This document shows, in pieces, positions 25,149 through 33,554 of a stretch of 64,000 nt of DNA. Source of the DNA: JBFLYO01 sp040756745 (GTDB lineage Bacteria; Bacteroidota; Ignavibacteria; UBA10030; UBA6906). Made by a program: the position numbers and the translations under genes. The notes beneath the pieces were generated by a model. The model was not told the DNA's origin. It ran no database searches and saw only the letters and a list, made by a program, of their open reading frames with translations. Location of the stretch: contig JBFLYO010000002.1 in assembly GCA_040756745.1 (NCBI GenBank), forward strand, positions 102,092-166,091, given 5' to 3'. Positions within the stretch are counted from its first letter, which is position 1. Each line of letters begins with the position of its first letter.

Positions 25149-25688
25149 ATGAGAACGTTCAAGGCAATGCTCGCGCTTGCGGTCGCCGTCCTGTTTACCG
25201 CAGGGATGTCACCGGCACAGAACAAGTATGTCGGCTCAAAAACGTGCGGGATGTGTCATAAGGCGAAAGACAAGGGAGAGGCATACGTCATCTGGGAGAA
25301 GAGCAAGCATGCCAAGGCGTTTGAGACGCTGAAGTCCAAGGAAGCCGACGAGGTTGCTAAGAAGAAGGGACTGAAGACCCCGGCCGCGGAGAGCCCCGAA
25401 TGCCTGAAGTGTCACGTGACGGGAGGCGGTGCAGCGAAGAACGTGGAAGCAGGATTCAAGAAGGAGGAAGGGGTCACCTGCGAAGCGTGCCACGGTGCGG
25501 CTTCCGGGTACAAGCTGATCCATTCGAAAGACATTGCGAAGGCAAAGGCGGCCGGTTTCACCATCGGCGACAAGACCGACGCGAAATTCTGCCAGACCTG
25601 CCACAACAGCGAAAGCCCGTTCTTCAAGGGTTTCAAGATGGAAGAGATGTGGGCGAAGATCGAGCACAAAGGCCCGCCAAAGACGTAA
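25149..25688 (+). CDS. Tetraheme cytochrome c, c554-like
   Basis: 179 residues with a signal peptide (to SPAQ, about 24) and four CXXCH motifs (CGMCH, CLKCH, CEACH, CQTCH). The YVGSKTCGMCHK opening and the EGVTCEACHGAASGY segment are typical of cytochrome c554/c-prime family proteins. The ATG at 25149 follows GGGAGGAACC. It is probably a soluble periplasmic shuttle. It is separated by 172 bases from the upstream operon and followed by a strong palindrome, so it may be its own transcription unit; no clear promoter was found. Confidence 0.9.
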   Translation: MRTFKAMLALAVAVLFTAGMSPAQNKYVGSKTCGMCHKAKDKGEAYVIWEKSKHAKAFETLKSKEADEVAKKKGLKTPAAESPECLKCHVTGGGAAKNVEAGFKKEEGVTCEACHGAASGYKLIHSKDIAKAKAAGFTIGDKTDAKFCQTCHNSESPFFKGFKMEEMWAKIEHKGPPKT

Positions 25689-25706
25689 TCGTTCGCTTGT
25701 CCCCTG

Positions 25707-25734
25707 CCGCCGGACCGCACGTGCGGTCCGGCGG
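25707..25734. terminator. 28-bp perfect palindrome after the tetraheme gene
   Basis: Arms CCGCCGGACCGCA and TGCGGTCCGGCGG around a central CG. In RNA this gives a very stable hairpin of about 12 bp. No T-run follows, so it may be a factor-assisted terminator or an mRNA-stabilising element. Confidence 0.6.
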
Positions 25735-25808
25735 ATTGCAACCGAACCGGGCGCCCTGCGCGACCGGTGTCCGCATTACTGTATCAGTGAAGGTCAACGC
25801 GCTGCGCT

Positions 25809-27302
25809 ATGAAGCGGTTGTTGCCCAATTCATTCTATAACCCCCTGACACTTGTCGGCGCGGCGATCGCGGCGGTAAGCTTCGGCCTCGTCCTCTTTCT
25901 CATTTTGCTGGAATCGCTGGCGGAGACCCCGAAGCCGTACATGGGGATCATCGCGTTCGTCATCCTCCCGGCGATCCTCCTGATCGGGGTTGCCATTGCC
26001 GTCGCAGGAGTCTGGCGCGAACATCGCCGCGCTCGGGCCGGGAAGCCAGTGGAGCACCACCTCCCCCAGGTGGATCTGAATAACCCGAAGCACCGGAAGG
26101 CGTTTACCCTTATTGCAGTTGGAACGATTCTTCTTCTCCTCTTCTCGGCTTTCGGCAGTTTCAAAGCGTACGAGCATACCGACTCCGACCAGTTTTGCGG
26201 CGAGACCTGTCACACCGTGATGGAGCCGGAGTATACGGCCTATCAGTACTCTCCCCATGCGCGAGTGGGCTGCGTCCAGTGCCATATCGGCCCGGGGGCA
26301 GGTTGGTTCGTCCGATCGAAGCTCTCGGGAACGTACCAGCTGTACGCCGTGACGTTCAACACCTATCCGCGACCCATTCCCACGCCGATCGAAAACCTCC
26401 GTCCCGCCCAGGAAACCTGCGAGCAGTGCCACTGGCCCAAGCATTTTTTCAGCGAGAAGGAGATGAAGAACACGTACTTCATCTCCGACGATCAGAATAC
26501 GAAGTGGACGCTGGAACTCCTGATCAAGATCGGCGGAGGCAACATCGAGGCCGGGCCGACCTCGGGGATCCACTGGCACATGAACCTCGCGAATGAGGTG
26601 ACGTACATACCGTCCGATTCCTCGCGCCAGACCATCCCCTGGGTACGAACCCGGAGGCCGGATGGAACGGTGACCGTCTACAAAAGCGCCGACAGCCCGT
26701 TGACCGATGAAGAGCTTCAGCAGCGCCCCGTCCGCAGGATGGATTGCATCGATTGTCACAACCGTCCTACGCACATCTATCATCCCCCTGCGCGCTCGGT
26801 GAACCACGTGATGTCGCTCGGGTGGATCGACCCGAAGCTCCCCGGAGTGAAAGGACTTGCGGTGAGCGCGCTGGAGTATCCCTATTCGAGCCGCGACATC
26901 GCCATGGACAGCATCAAGCTGACGATCGAGGAATACTTCGCCACGAAGTATCCGGACATCGCGAAGTCGAGGAAGGCGGCCATCGATAGCACCGTGGCCG
27001 AAGTCCAGAAGATCTACAGCAGGAACTACTTTCCGTCGATGCGGGTGAGCTGGAAAGCGTTTCCCGACAACATCGGCCATATGTACTATCCCGGCTGCTT
27101 CCGTTGTCACGACGGGAAGCACGTTTCGGACGACGGGAAGGTACTCTCCCGGACATGTAATGAATGCCACACAATCCTTGCACAGAAATTCGAGCAGGAC
27201 ACTCTTCGACTTTCGCTGAGCGGCGTCGATTATCAGCACCCCGTGGACATCGGTGATGCGTGGAAGGAGACCAACTGCAGCGACTGTCATAATGGCAACT
27301 GA
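25809..27302 (+). CDS. NapC/NirT-like membrane 7-heme cytochrome c
   Basis: 497 residues. Three N-terminal membrane helices (about 10-35, 44-68, 98-118) precede a periplasmic domain. The first heme site is CGETCH (C-x3-CH) in FCGETCHTVMEPEY; six normal sites follow (CVQCH, CEQCH, CIDCH, CFRCH, CNECH, CSDCH). The segment SPHARVGCVQCHIGPGAG is a hallmark of a NapC-like family seen in metal-reducing Deltaproteobacteria. NapC relatives oxidise menaquinol, so it is a third quinol-linked entry point in the locus. Canonical NapC/NrfH have one helix and four to five hemes. Confidence 0.9.
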   Translation: MKRLLPNSFYNPLTLVGAAIAAVSFGLVLFLILLESLAETPKPYMGIIAFVILPAILLIGVAIAVAGVWREHRRARAGKPVEHHLPQVDLNNPKHRKAFTLIAVGTILLLLFSAFGSFKAYEHTDSDQFCGETCHTVMEPEYTAYQYSPHARVGCVQCHIGPGAGWFVRSKLSGTYQLYAVTFNTYPRPIPTPIENLRPAQETCEQCHWPKHFFSEKEMKNTYFISDDQNTKWTLELLIKIGGGNIEAGPTSGIHWHMNLANEVTYIPSDSSRQTIPWVRTRRPDGTVTVYKSADSPLTDEELQQRPVRRMDCIDCHNRPTHIYHPPARSVNHVMSLGWIDPKLPGVKGLAVSALEYPYSSRDIAMDSIKLTIEEYFATKYPDIAKSRKAAIDSTVAEVQKIYSRNYFPSMRVSWKAFPDNIGHMYYPGCFRCHDGKHVSDDGKVLSRTCNECHTILAQKFEQDTLRLSLSGVDYQHPVDIGDAWKETNCSDCHNGN

Positions 27303-27342
27303 TTGACCTTGCGCAGCCAGCCCTAATGTCTAAGGAGCATTC

Positions 27343-28083
27343 ATGAGAACTCCGTTCCACCGGATGCCCGATGCGCTGATCAGGATCCTGGCGTTGTTTC
27401 TCTTGCTTGTCGCTCTGGTGCTTGTCGTCCGTGCTCTCCTCCCTGCCTCCATGACGGAGGCCTCCCTGTTCATTCGCTCGACACTGGACCGAGAGATGGC
27501 CCGTCCGGTCCGCTATGCGGGATCGGAAATCTGCGCGAGCTGCCATGATGAATTCGACGTGAAACGACGGGGCTACCACCGCAACCTTTCCTGCGAGACC
27601 TGTCATGGGGTTGCGCAGGCGCACGCGGAGAACCCGATGGAGACCAAGCCTGGGCTGCCCCGGATGCGGGAGTTCTGCGTTCGATGCCACGCGTTCGATC
27701 GATCGCGACCAACGGGCTTTCCGCAGATCAATCCCGCAGCGCACAACCCGTTGAAACAGTGCGTGACGTGCCACAACCCCCACGATCCCAAGCCGCCATC
27801 GGTTCCGCAGGAATGCCAGGCGTGCCACGGCGAGATTGCCCGCACCAAGGCCGTGTCCCCTCACGTGCAGCTTGAATGCACAACCTGCCACACAGTTCCC
27901 AAAGGCCATAAGATCACTCCCCGTGACGTCATGGCTTCCATCCCGGCAACAAGGGAGTTCTGCGGCACGTGCCACGCGAAAGAGGCCAGCTCAAAAGAGA
28001 CGCCGAAGATCGACATTGCCACACACGGTGAGAAGTATCTCTGTTGGCAGTGTCACTATCCACACATGCCCGAGGTGGGATAG
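27343..28083 (+). CDS. 8-heme cytochrome c with N-terminal membrane anchor
   Basis: 246 residues. A single N-terminal helix (IRILALFLLLVALVLVVRAL) without a clear cleavage site anchors a periplasmic domain with eight CXXCH motifs (CASCH, CETCH, CVRCH, CVTCH, CQACH, CTTCH, CGTCH, CWQCH). The ATG follows AAGGAGCATTC. It sits between the NapC-like gene and the Fe-S/NrfD pair and may link them. The Fe-S gene begins two bases after its stop. Confidence 0.9.
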   Translation: MRTPFHRMPDALIRILALFLLLVALVLVVRALLPASMTEASLFIRSTLDREMARPVRYAGSEICASCHDEFDVKRRGYHRNLSCETCHGVAQAHAENPMETKPGLPRMREFCVRCHAFDRSRPTGFPQINPAAHNPLKQCVTCHNPHDPKPPSVPQECQACHGEIARTKAVSPHVQLECTTCHTVPKGHKITPRDVMASIPATREFCGTCHAKEASSKETPKIDIATHGEKYLCWQCHYPHMPEVG

Positions 28084-28085
28084 CC

Positions 28086-28826
28086 ATGAACCGGCGCAGA
28101 TTCGTCACCAAGATATCCTTCCTGCTCAGTTCAAGCGGGTTGTTGGGCGCCTTCCTGCGACCCTCCAGGGCGAAAGCAGACGGTTACGACCCTCTGAAGC
28201 ACTACTATGGGATGGGGATACAGGTAAATAAGTGCATCGGCTGCGGACGGTGCGTTGAAGCGTGCAAGGACGAGAACGAAGTCCCGCGTGAACCGTTCTA
28301 CTTCAGGACCTGGGTGGAGCGCTACACGGTGAAGAAGGACGGATCGAGTACAGTCCAGAGTATCGACGGGCGCATCTCCCGTACGGCGGACGCCATCGAC
28401 GAGAAAGACATCATGCGGAGCTTCTTCGTTCCGAAGCTCTGCAACCAATGCGACAATCCGCCCTGCGTCCAGGTCTGCCCCGTCGGGGCAACGTTCAAAA
28501 CAGACGACGGCGTCATTCTCGTCGACGCCGATCGATGCATCGGTTGCCGCTACTGCATCCAGGCGTGCCCCTATGGCGCGCGGTACCTGAATCCGTACAC
28601 GGAAACCGCGGACAAATGCACCTTCTGCTACCACCGGATCACCAAAGGGCTCCTCCCTGCCTGCGTGGAAGTCTGCCCGACGCAGGCGCGCATTTTCGGC
28701 GATACGCGCAGCAACGCCAGCCCGCTGGCACGATTCAAGCGGATGAACAAGCTCCATGTTCTCAAACCGTTCCTCAATACAGAACCCAAAGTGTTCTATT
28801 CCGATCTTGATGGAGAGGTGCGGTGA
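28086..28826 (+). CDS. Tat-exported four-cluster ferredoxin subunit (PsrB/HybA/DsrO-like)
   Basis: 246 residues. A twin-arginine signal (MNRRRFVTKISFLLSSSG) shows periplasmic export. Four Cys4 groups follow: CIGCGRCVEAC, CNQCDNPPCVQVC, CIGCRYCIQAC and CTFC...CVEVC, as in PsrB-type subunits with four [4Fe-4S] clusters. It is directly coupled (TGATG) to an NrfD-type membrane protein, the usual partner. No catalytic molybdopterin gene is attached to this pair, so electrons probably pass to neighbouring hemes or to the Rieske/b module. Confidence 0.92.
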   Translation: MNRRRFVTKISFLLSSSGLLGAFLRPSRAKADGYDPLKHYYGMGIQVNKCIGCGRCVEACKDENEVPREPFYFRTWVERYTVKKDGSSTVQSIDGRISRTADAIDEKDIMRSFFVPKLCNQCDNPPCVQVCPVGATFKTDDGVILVDADRCIGCRYCIQACPYGARYLNPYTETADKCTFCYHRITKGLLPACVEVCPTQARIFGDTRSNASPLARFKRMNKLHVLKPFLNTEPKVFYSDLDGEVR

Positions 28827-30040
28827 TGAGTCCCCTCTATGAGAAACTGTATGAAATGCTCAAGCAGGTGACGGGATACATCTACCCCAACGAGATCGAA
28901 GTGCACTGGTCCATCCTCATCGTGGTCTATCCTTACCTCACCGGCCTCGTTGCCGGGGCGTTCATCCTCGCATCACTTGTGAAGGTGTTCAACGTCCGGG
29001 AAGTGCAGTCAGTCTACCGGCTCGCTCTGCTGACTGCGCTCGCTTTCCTCCTGGTCGCGCCATTGCCGCTGCTGCTGCACCTCGGGCACCCGCTGCGGTC
29101 GTACGAAATCTTCCTGAATCCAAACTTCACGTCGGCGATGGCGATGTTCGGCTTCGTCTACGCCTGGTATTTGATGGTGGTCCTGCTGCTGGAAATCTGG
29201 TTCACGTACCGGCGGGACATCATCCTCTGGGCGCAACAGGAGAAGGGGATTCTCCATTGGGTTCACCGCGTGGTCGCCCTCTTTGCGACGGATACCAGTG
29301 ATGCGAGTGTCCAGTTCGACAGGAAGGTGGTCAAAGCCATTACGATCATCGGCATTCCGTCGGCATTTTTGTTACATGGATACGTCGGCTTCATTTTCGG
29401 TTCCATCAAGGCAAATCCGTGGTGGAGCAGCGTGCTGATGCCGATTGTATTTCTCTTCTCGGCGATCGTTTCGGGAGTCGCGCTGGTGATCTTTCTCTAC
29501 ATGGTGATCACCCCGTTCCGGGGAGGCGCGATTGACATGAGGTGCCTCGACAAGATGGCGTCCTATCTCTTCTATGCGGTGATCGTGGATTTTTCGCTCG
29601 AGCTCCTTGACTTCATACACCGTCTCTACCAAAGCGAGGAGTCAATCAAGATCCTCTCGGAGATGGTCATGAATAGGCTCTTCATCAGCCTTGGGATCAT
29701 CCAGGTGTTGTTGGGAATGCTGCTACCGCTGGGGATCATCGTCTCCGTCAAGCTCTTCAAATTCCAGGATGAGTTGCGGAAGCTCTTGTACTTCGTCTCA
29801 GTCATCCTCATTCAAATCGGGATCTTTGCAACCCGGTGGAATGTGGTGATCGGCGGTCAGATGTTTTCAAAAAGCTTTCGGGGCCTGACAACGTACAAGA
29901 TGGAGCTGACGGGATTCGAGGGACTGCTAACGTCCCTCGTGCTCCTCGTGCTGCCGCTCATCATTCTCGCCCTCCTGACGAAAATCTTTCCCCCCTGGGA
30001 GGTATCCCGTGGCGATGCTCTGTTGGAGGGGGCGAAATGA
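28826..30040 (+). CDS. NrfD/PsrC-type quinone-interacting membrane subunit
   Basis: 404 residues and about nine to ten hydrophobic helices with the NrfD family pattern (VVYPYLTGLVAGAFILASL, LVAPLPLLLHLGHPLRSYEIF, FSAIVSGVALVIFLY). NrfD proteins carry no heme; they bind menaquinol and may pump protons. Coupled to the Tat Fe-S subunit before it and followed 42 bases later by the Rieske gene. The ATG at 28826 overlaps the preceding stop. Confidence 0.9.
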   Translation: MSPLYEKLYEMLKQVTGYIYPNEIEVHWSILIVVYPYLTGLVAGAFILASLVKVFNVREVQSVYRLALLTALAFLLVAPLPLLLHLGHPLRSYEIFLNPNFTSAMAMFGFVYAWYLMVVLLLEIWFTYRRDIILWAQQEKGILHWVHRVVALFATDTSDASVQFDRKVVKAITIIGIPSAFLLHGYVGFIFGSIKANPWWSSVLMPIVFLFSAIVSGVALVIFLYMVITPFRGGAIDMRCLDKMASYLFYAVIVDFSLELLDFIHRLYQSEESIKILSEMVMNRLFISLGIIQVLLGMLLPLGIIVSVKLFKFQDELRKLLYFVSVILIQIGIFATRWNVVIGGQMFSKSFRGLTTYKMELTGFEGLLTSLVLLVLPLIILALLTKIFPPWEVSRGDALLEGAK

Positions 30041-30082
30041 TACAACGCATGACCCATCGTAGTTCTTTGTGAGACTTTCCCC

Positions 30083-30544
30083 ATGTCCATGGACGAACAC
30101 GTACCAACACCACCTCAGGCCACGAAACGCAATTTTCTGAAGTACGTCCTCGGTGGCGGGCTCGTCGCGTGGGTCGTCTCCGTGCTCTATCCCATCTTCG
30201 CCTACCTGAAGCCGCCTGAAGAGGGGGAAGTGGAGGTCAGCAGCATCAAGGCGGGGAAGGTCGGCGAATTTGTAAAAGATTCCGGCACGATCATCCGATT
30301 CGGAAACAAGCCGCTGATCCTTGTCCGTCTCAGTAGCGGCGAGCTGCGTGCGTTCTCGGCGACATGTACCCATCTGGACTGCACGGTCCAATACCGAAAG
30401 GACATGGGCGTAATCTGGTGTGCGTGCCACAATGGCCGGTATGATCTTACCGGGCGCAACATTGCAGGTCCCCCACCGCGTCCCCTGGAGGAATACAAAG
30501 TCATCATCCAGGACGAGGAAATTTCGATTTCGAAAAAAGTATGA
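30083..30544 (+). CDS. Rieske [2Fe-2S] protein of a bc/b6f-type complex
   Basis: 153 residues. An N-terminal membrane helix (YVLGGGLVAWVVSVLYPIF) precedes the Rieske fold. Cluster ligands are in CTHLDC (C-x-H) and CACHNG (C-x2-H), and PPPRPLEEYKV is the proline-loop end. It is short but complete. Its stop overlaps the cytochrome b start (ATGA), so the pair is a compact two-gene complex III core. The protein would take electrons from quinol and pass them to a c-type cytochrome, most likely the 11-heme protein encoded after cytochrome b. Confidence 0.95.
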   Translation: MSMDEHVPTPPQATKRNFLKYVLGGGLVAWVVSVLYPIFAYLKPPEEGEVEVSSIKAGKVGEFVKDSGTIIRFGNKPLILVRLSSGELRAFSATCTHLDCTVQYRKDMGVIWCACHNGRYDLTGRNIAGPPPRPLEEYKVIIQDEEISISKKV

Positions 30545-31620
30545 AGACCTGGTGGCAAAGACTCTACGGATGGGTGAACGACAGAGTCCACCTTGAGGAC
30601 CTCGTCGAATTTCTAGGGAAGAAATATGTGCCGGTGCACAGCCATTCGGTCTGGTACTATTTCGGTGGGGTCTCGCTCTTCCTGTTCATCATTCAGGTTG
30701 TTACCGGTATTCTGCTGCTGCTCTACTACAAAGGGAGTGATACCCTCGCCTTCGAGAGTATACAGTTCATCATGGCAAAGGTGGAATTCGGCTGGTTGAT
30801 CAGATCGATTCACAGCTGGTCGGCAAACCTCTTCGTCCTTGCCGCGGTTATCCACATGTTCAGCGTCTACTTTACGAAAGCTTACCGCAAACCGCGGGAG
30901 ATGACATGGCTCACCGGCATGCTTATGCTTGGCCTGGCGCTCGCATTCGGTTTCAGCGGTTACCTGCTCCCCTGGAACGAACTCGCCTTTTTTGCGACGA
31001 AGGTCGGCACCGATATTGCCGGATCGGTTCCACTCATCGGCGAATCCCTCATGGTCTTCCTTCGCGGCGGCGAGGATGTCGGCGGAGCAACCCTGTCCCG
31101 CATGTTCGGCTTCCACGTTGCTATCCTCCCGGGCGTCTTTGCGGTACTGCTGGGGATACACCTTCTGTTGGTGCAGCGACAGGGGATGAGCGAGCCGCTC
31201 GGCATGGAAAACTCGTCGGAAGCTGAACAAAAGACGATGCCGTTTTTCCCGAACTTCCTGCTTCGGGATCTTCTCCTGTGGCTGCTGGTTTTGAATGTCC
31301 TTGCTGTTCTGGCCGTTCTCTTTCCGTGGGAATTGGGGCATAAGGCCGATCCCTTTTCGCCGGCACCGGCTGGGATCAAACCTGAATGGTACTTCTTGTT
31401 CATGTTCCAGACACTGAAGTACATTCCGGCGCAGGTGCTGTTCGTTGATGGGGAGGTTCTCGGCATCCTGATGTTTGGAATTGCCGGCGTGCTGTGGACG
31501 CTTGTTCCCTTCTGGGATCGCAAGAGTTCCCGGGGGGAACAGAATCGGCTCGTGAACTACGTAGGAATTGCCGTGATCCTGTTTGTCATCGTCCTTACCA
31601 TCGTGGGATGGCTCGCATGA
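30541..31620 (+). CDS. Cytochrome b of a b6f-like complex (fused b6/subunit IV)
   Basis: 359 residues. The heme ligand pairs are H-x13-H in SIHSWSANLFVLAAVIH and H-x14-H in FHVAILPGVFAVLLGIH; the x13/x14 combination is that of b6f rather than bc1. PEWYFLFMF (the Qo-site PEWY motif) and three further helices follow, so it corresponds to cytochrome b6 and subunit IV in one chain. It couples quinol oxidation to proton translocation. ATG 30541 overlaps the Rieske stop; the next cytochrome starts within its own stop (ATGA). Confidence 0.95.
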   Translation: MKTWWQRLYGWVNDRVHLEDLVEFLGKKYVPVHSHSVWYYFGGVSLFLFIIQVVTGILLLLYYKGSDTLAFESIQFIMAKVEFGWLIRSIHSWSANLFVLAAVIHMFSVYFTKAYRKPREMTWLTGMLMLGLALAFGFSGYLLPWNELAFFATKVGTDIAGSVPLIGESLMVFLRGGEDVGGATLSRMFGFHVAILPGVFAVLLGIHLLLVQRQGMSEPLGMENSSEAEQKTMPFFPNFLLRDLLLWLLVLNVLAVLAVLFPWELGHKADPFSPAPAGIKPEWYFLFMFQTLKYIPAQVLFVDGEVLGILMFGIAGVLWTLVPFWDRKSSRGEQNRLVNYVGIAVILFVIVLTIVGWLA

Positions 31621-33104
31621 ACATACGCCTGATGCACGCGAGTGTCCGGATCATGCTGCTGGCGGTCGGCGTGTCCGGCCGTGTCGCCTTCTCACAGGAC
31701 CAATGTTTCACCTGCCACGAGGCACTCGGGGACGTACCTGCGGCACAGTACAAAACGAGCGTCCATTTTCTGAGGGGTGTTTCCTGCGCAGGGTGCCATG
31801 GGGGAGATGCGACCAAGGAGGACATGGAAGAGGCAATGAACAAGGCCGGGGGCTTTATCGGCGTGCCCAAAGGGGACGAGATTTCAAAGGCCTGCGCACG
31901 GTGCCACGCTGATGCAGCCATCATGATCAAGCAATATAATTCCCCGCTGCCGCGGGATCAGATGGAACTCCTCGGCTCAAGCGTGCATGGTCAACTCTCC
32001 ACTACGGGAAAGGAATCAATAGCACAATGTACTTCGTGCCACGGAGTGCACGGCATTCTGCCCAATAACAATCCCCGGTCTCCGGTCCACCCGCTGAACA
32101 TCCCGACCGCCTGTGCGTCGTGTCATTCCAACGCCGCGTACATGCACGCGTACGATCCCGCGATGCCGATCGATCAACTGGCGAAATATCGGACGAGCGT
32201 CCACGGCAAGCGCAATGCCCACGGCGATCCCAAGACGGCTCAATGTGCGGACTGCCACGGAACTCACGGAATACTTTCTGCCAAAGCGGTAAAGTCACAG
32301 GTGTACCCGACGAATATCCCCGGTATGTGCGCCCGATGCCATGCGGACCCGAAGTACATGAAAGGGTACGGCATACCGTCGGATCAATTCAAAAAATATT
32401 CAACAAGCGTTCATGGAAAGGCGCTGCTGGAGAAGAACGACCTCGGAGCACCGGCGTGTAACGGCTGCCATGGCAACCACGGTGCCACCCCGCCGGGCGT
32501 GGAATCGATCTCCAAGGTGTGCGGCACATGCCATGCCCTGAACGCCGAATTGTTCTCGACGAGTCCCCATAAGAAAGCTTTCGACAAACGAAAACTTCCG
32601 GAATGCGAGACCTGTCATGGCAACCATGAGACTGTGGCCGCGACGGATGCACTTCTGGGCGTCGGGCCGGAGGCGGTGTGCACGTGGTGCCATGGAAAGT
32701 ATCCGGACTCCCGGGCATATCACGTTGCTCAAGCCATGCGCGGGCTGATCGATACCCTGGAGCGAAGTGAGAAGGATGCTCAGGCGCGCGTAAGCGAGGC
32801 GGAGCAGAAGGGGATGGAAATTGGAGAGGCAAAGTTCAAACTTCGCGAAATACGACAAGCCCGCCTGGAATCACGAACGATGGTACACTCGTTCGACGAA
32901 AACAAATTCCGTGAGGTGGTCGTGAAAGGTCTTGGCGTGGCATCAGTCGTCTCGGCGGCTGCCGGAAAGGAGATCGACGAATACTATTTCCGACGGCTGG
33001 GCCTGGCCATCTCCACCGTTATCATCACAGTCGTTGCCGTCTCGCTCTATCTGACAATACGAAGAATGGAGCGGAAGCACGTATTCCCATTGTCGAAAAA
33101 CTGA
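31617..33104 (+). CDS. 11-heme cytochrome c with C-terminal membrane helix
   Basis: 495 residues with an N-terminal signal (to AFSQ), eleven CXXCH motifs and, after a coiled-coil-like region (about 380-440), a C-terminal helix (LGLAISTVIITVVAVSLYL). Repeats of the form KYRTSVHGK...CADCHGTHGI...CARCHADP run through it. Translationally coupled to cytochrome b, it occupies the position of cytochrome c1/f and is probably the electron acceptor of this Rieske/b complex, a role inferred from context. Confidence 0.92.
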   Translation: MNIRLMHASVRIMLLAVGVSGRVAFSQDQCFTCHEALGDVPAAQYKTSVHFLRGVSCAGCHGGDATKEDMEEAMNKAGGFIGVPKGDEISKACARCHADAAIMIKQYNSPLPRDQMELLGSSVHGQLSTTGKESIAQCTSCHGVHGILPNNNPRSPVHPLNIPTACASCHSNAAYMHAYDPAMPIDQLAKYRTSVHGKRNAHGDPKTAQCADCHGTHGILSAKAVKSQVYPTNIPGMCARCHADPKYMKGYGIPSDQFKKYSTSVHGKALLEKNDLGAPACNGCHGNHGATPPGVESISKVCGTCHALNAELFSTSPHKKAFDKRKLPECETCHGNHETVAATDALLGVGPEAVCTWCHGKYPDSRAYHVAQAMRGLIDTLERSEKDAQARVSEAEQKGMEIGEAKFKLREIRQARLESRTMVHSFDENKFREVVVKGLGVASVVSAAAGKEIDEYYFRRLGLAISTVIITVVAVSLYLTIRRMERKHVFPLSKN

Positions 33105-33220
33105 GCGCCCATTTTTCCATTCTTGAGAAAGACGGCCGTCGGGATGGCGGTACCCCATGCAGAGCGAGCCTCCGGATGCCCGGAGAGGTTGAAAGTCCCG
33201 GCTGCTGACGCGTGCATGGT

Positions 33221-33235
33221 TGGCATGCATTTTGA
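33221..33235 (+). promoter_or_regulatory. Sigma-54-like promoter of the ACIII-like operon
   Basis: TGGCATGCATTTTGA has the -24/-12 geometry of the other sites and lies 42 bases before the ATG at 33278. It marks the start of a second transcription unit within the super-locus. Confidence 0.6.
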
Positions 33236-33277
33236 CGCAGGGTCGCAGAACTTCTCTACCCATTCCATCCAACACCG

Positions 33278-33553
33278 ATGACCGGTCGGGCCACATCGAG
33301 GCGTGATAGGTTCATCTACCTCCTTCAGCTATCCAGTGTTCTCCTCATTTGGGTTTTCGTGATCACTATCGCTGGATGGATCGCCAATCTCATTACCCTG
33401 TCGGTTGAGCTCAATGATGTCCCTGGCGCGTCAGTCGGCATCAGTATTGTCGCGGTTCCTGTGTTCTTCACGCTGGCGATCGTCCTGACATATGTCTTTT
33501 TCGGCTTGCAGAAGGGGAAGCATCGTACTTCAGAAACCTCCGAGGAGAAGTGA
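33278..33553 (+). CDS. Small membrane protein, two helices
   Basis: 91 residues with two predicted membrane helices (LLQLSSVLLIWVFVITIAGWIANL and SIVAVPVFFTLAIVLTYVFF) and a charged C-terminus. No family recognised. It is the first gene behind the sigma-54-like site and ends one base before the tetraheme cytochrome gene. By position it may be an accessory subunit like the small ActD/ActG proteins of alternative complex III, which is inference only. Confidence 0.7.
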   Translation: MTGRATSRRDRFIYLLQLSSVLLIWVFVITIAGWIANLITLSVELNDVPGASVGISIVAVPVFFTLAIVLTYVFFGLQKGKHRTSETSEEK

Positions 33554-33554
33554 C

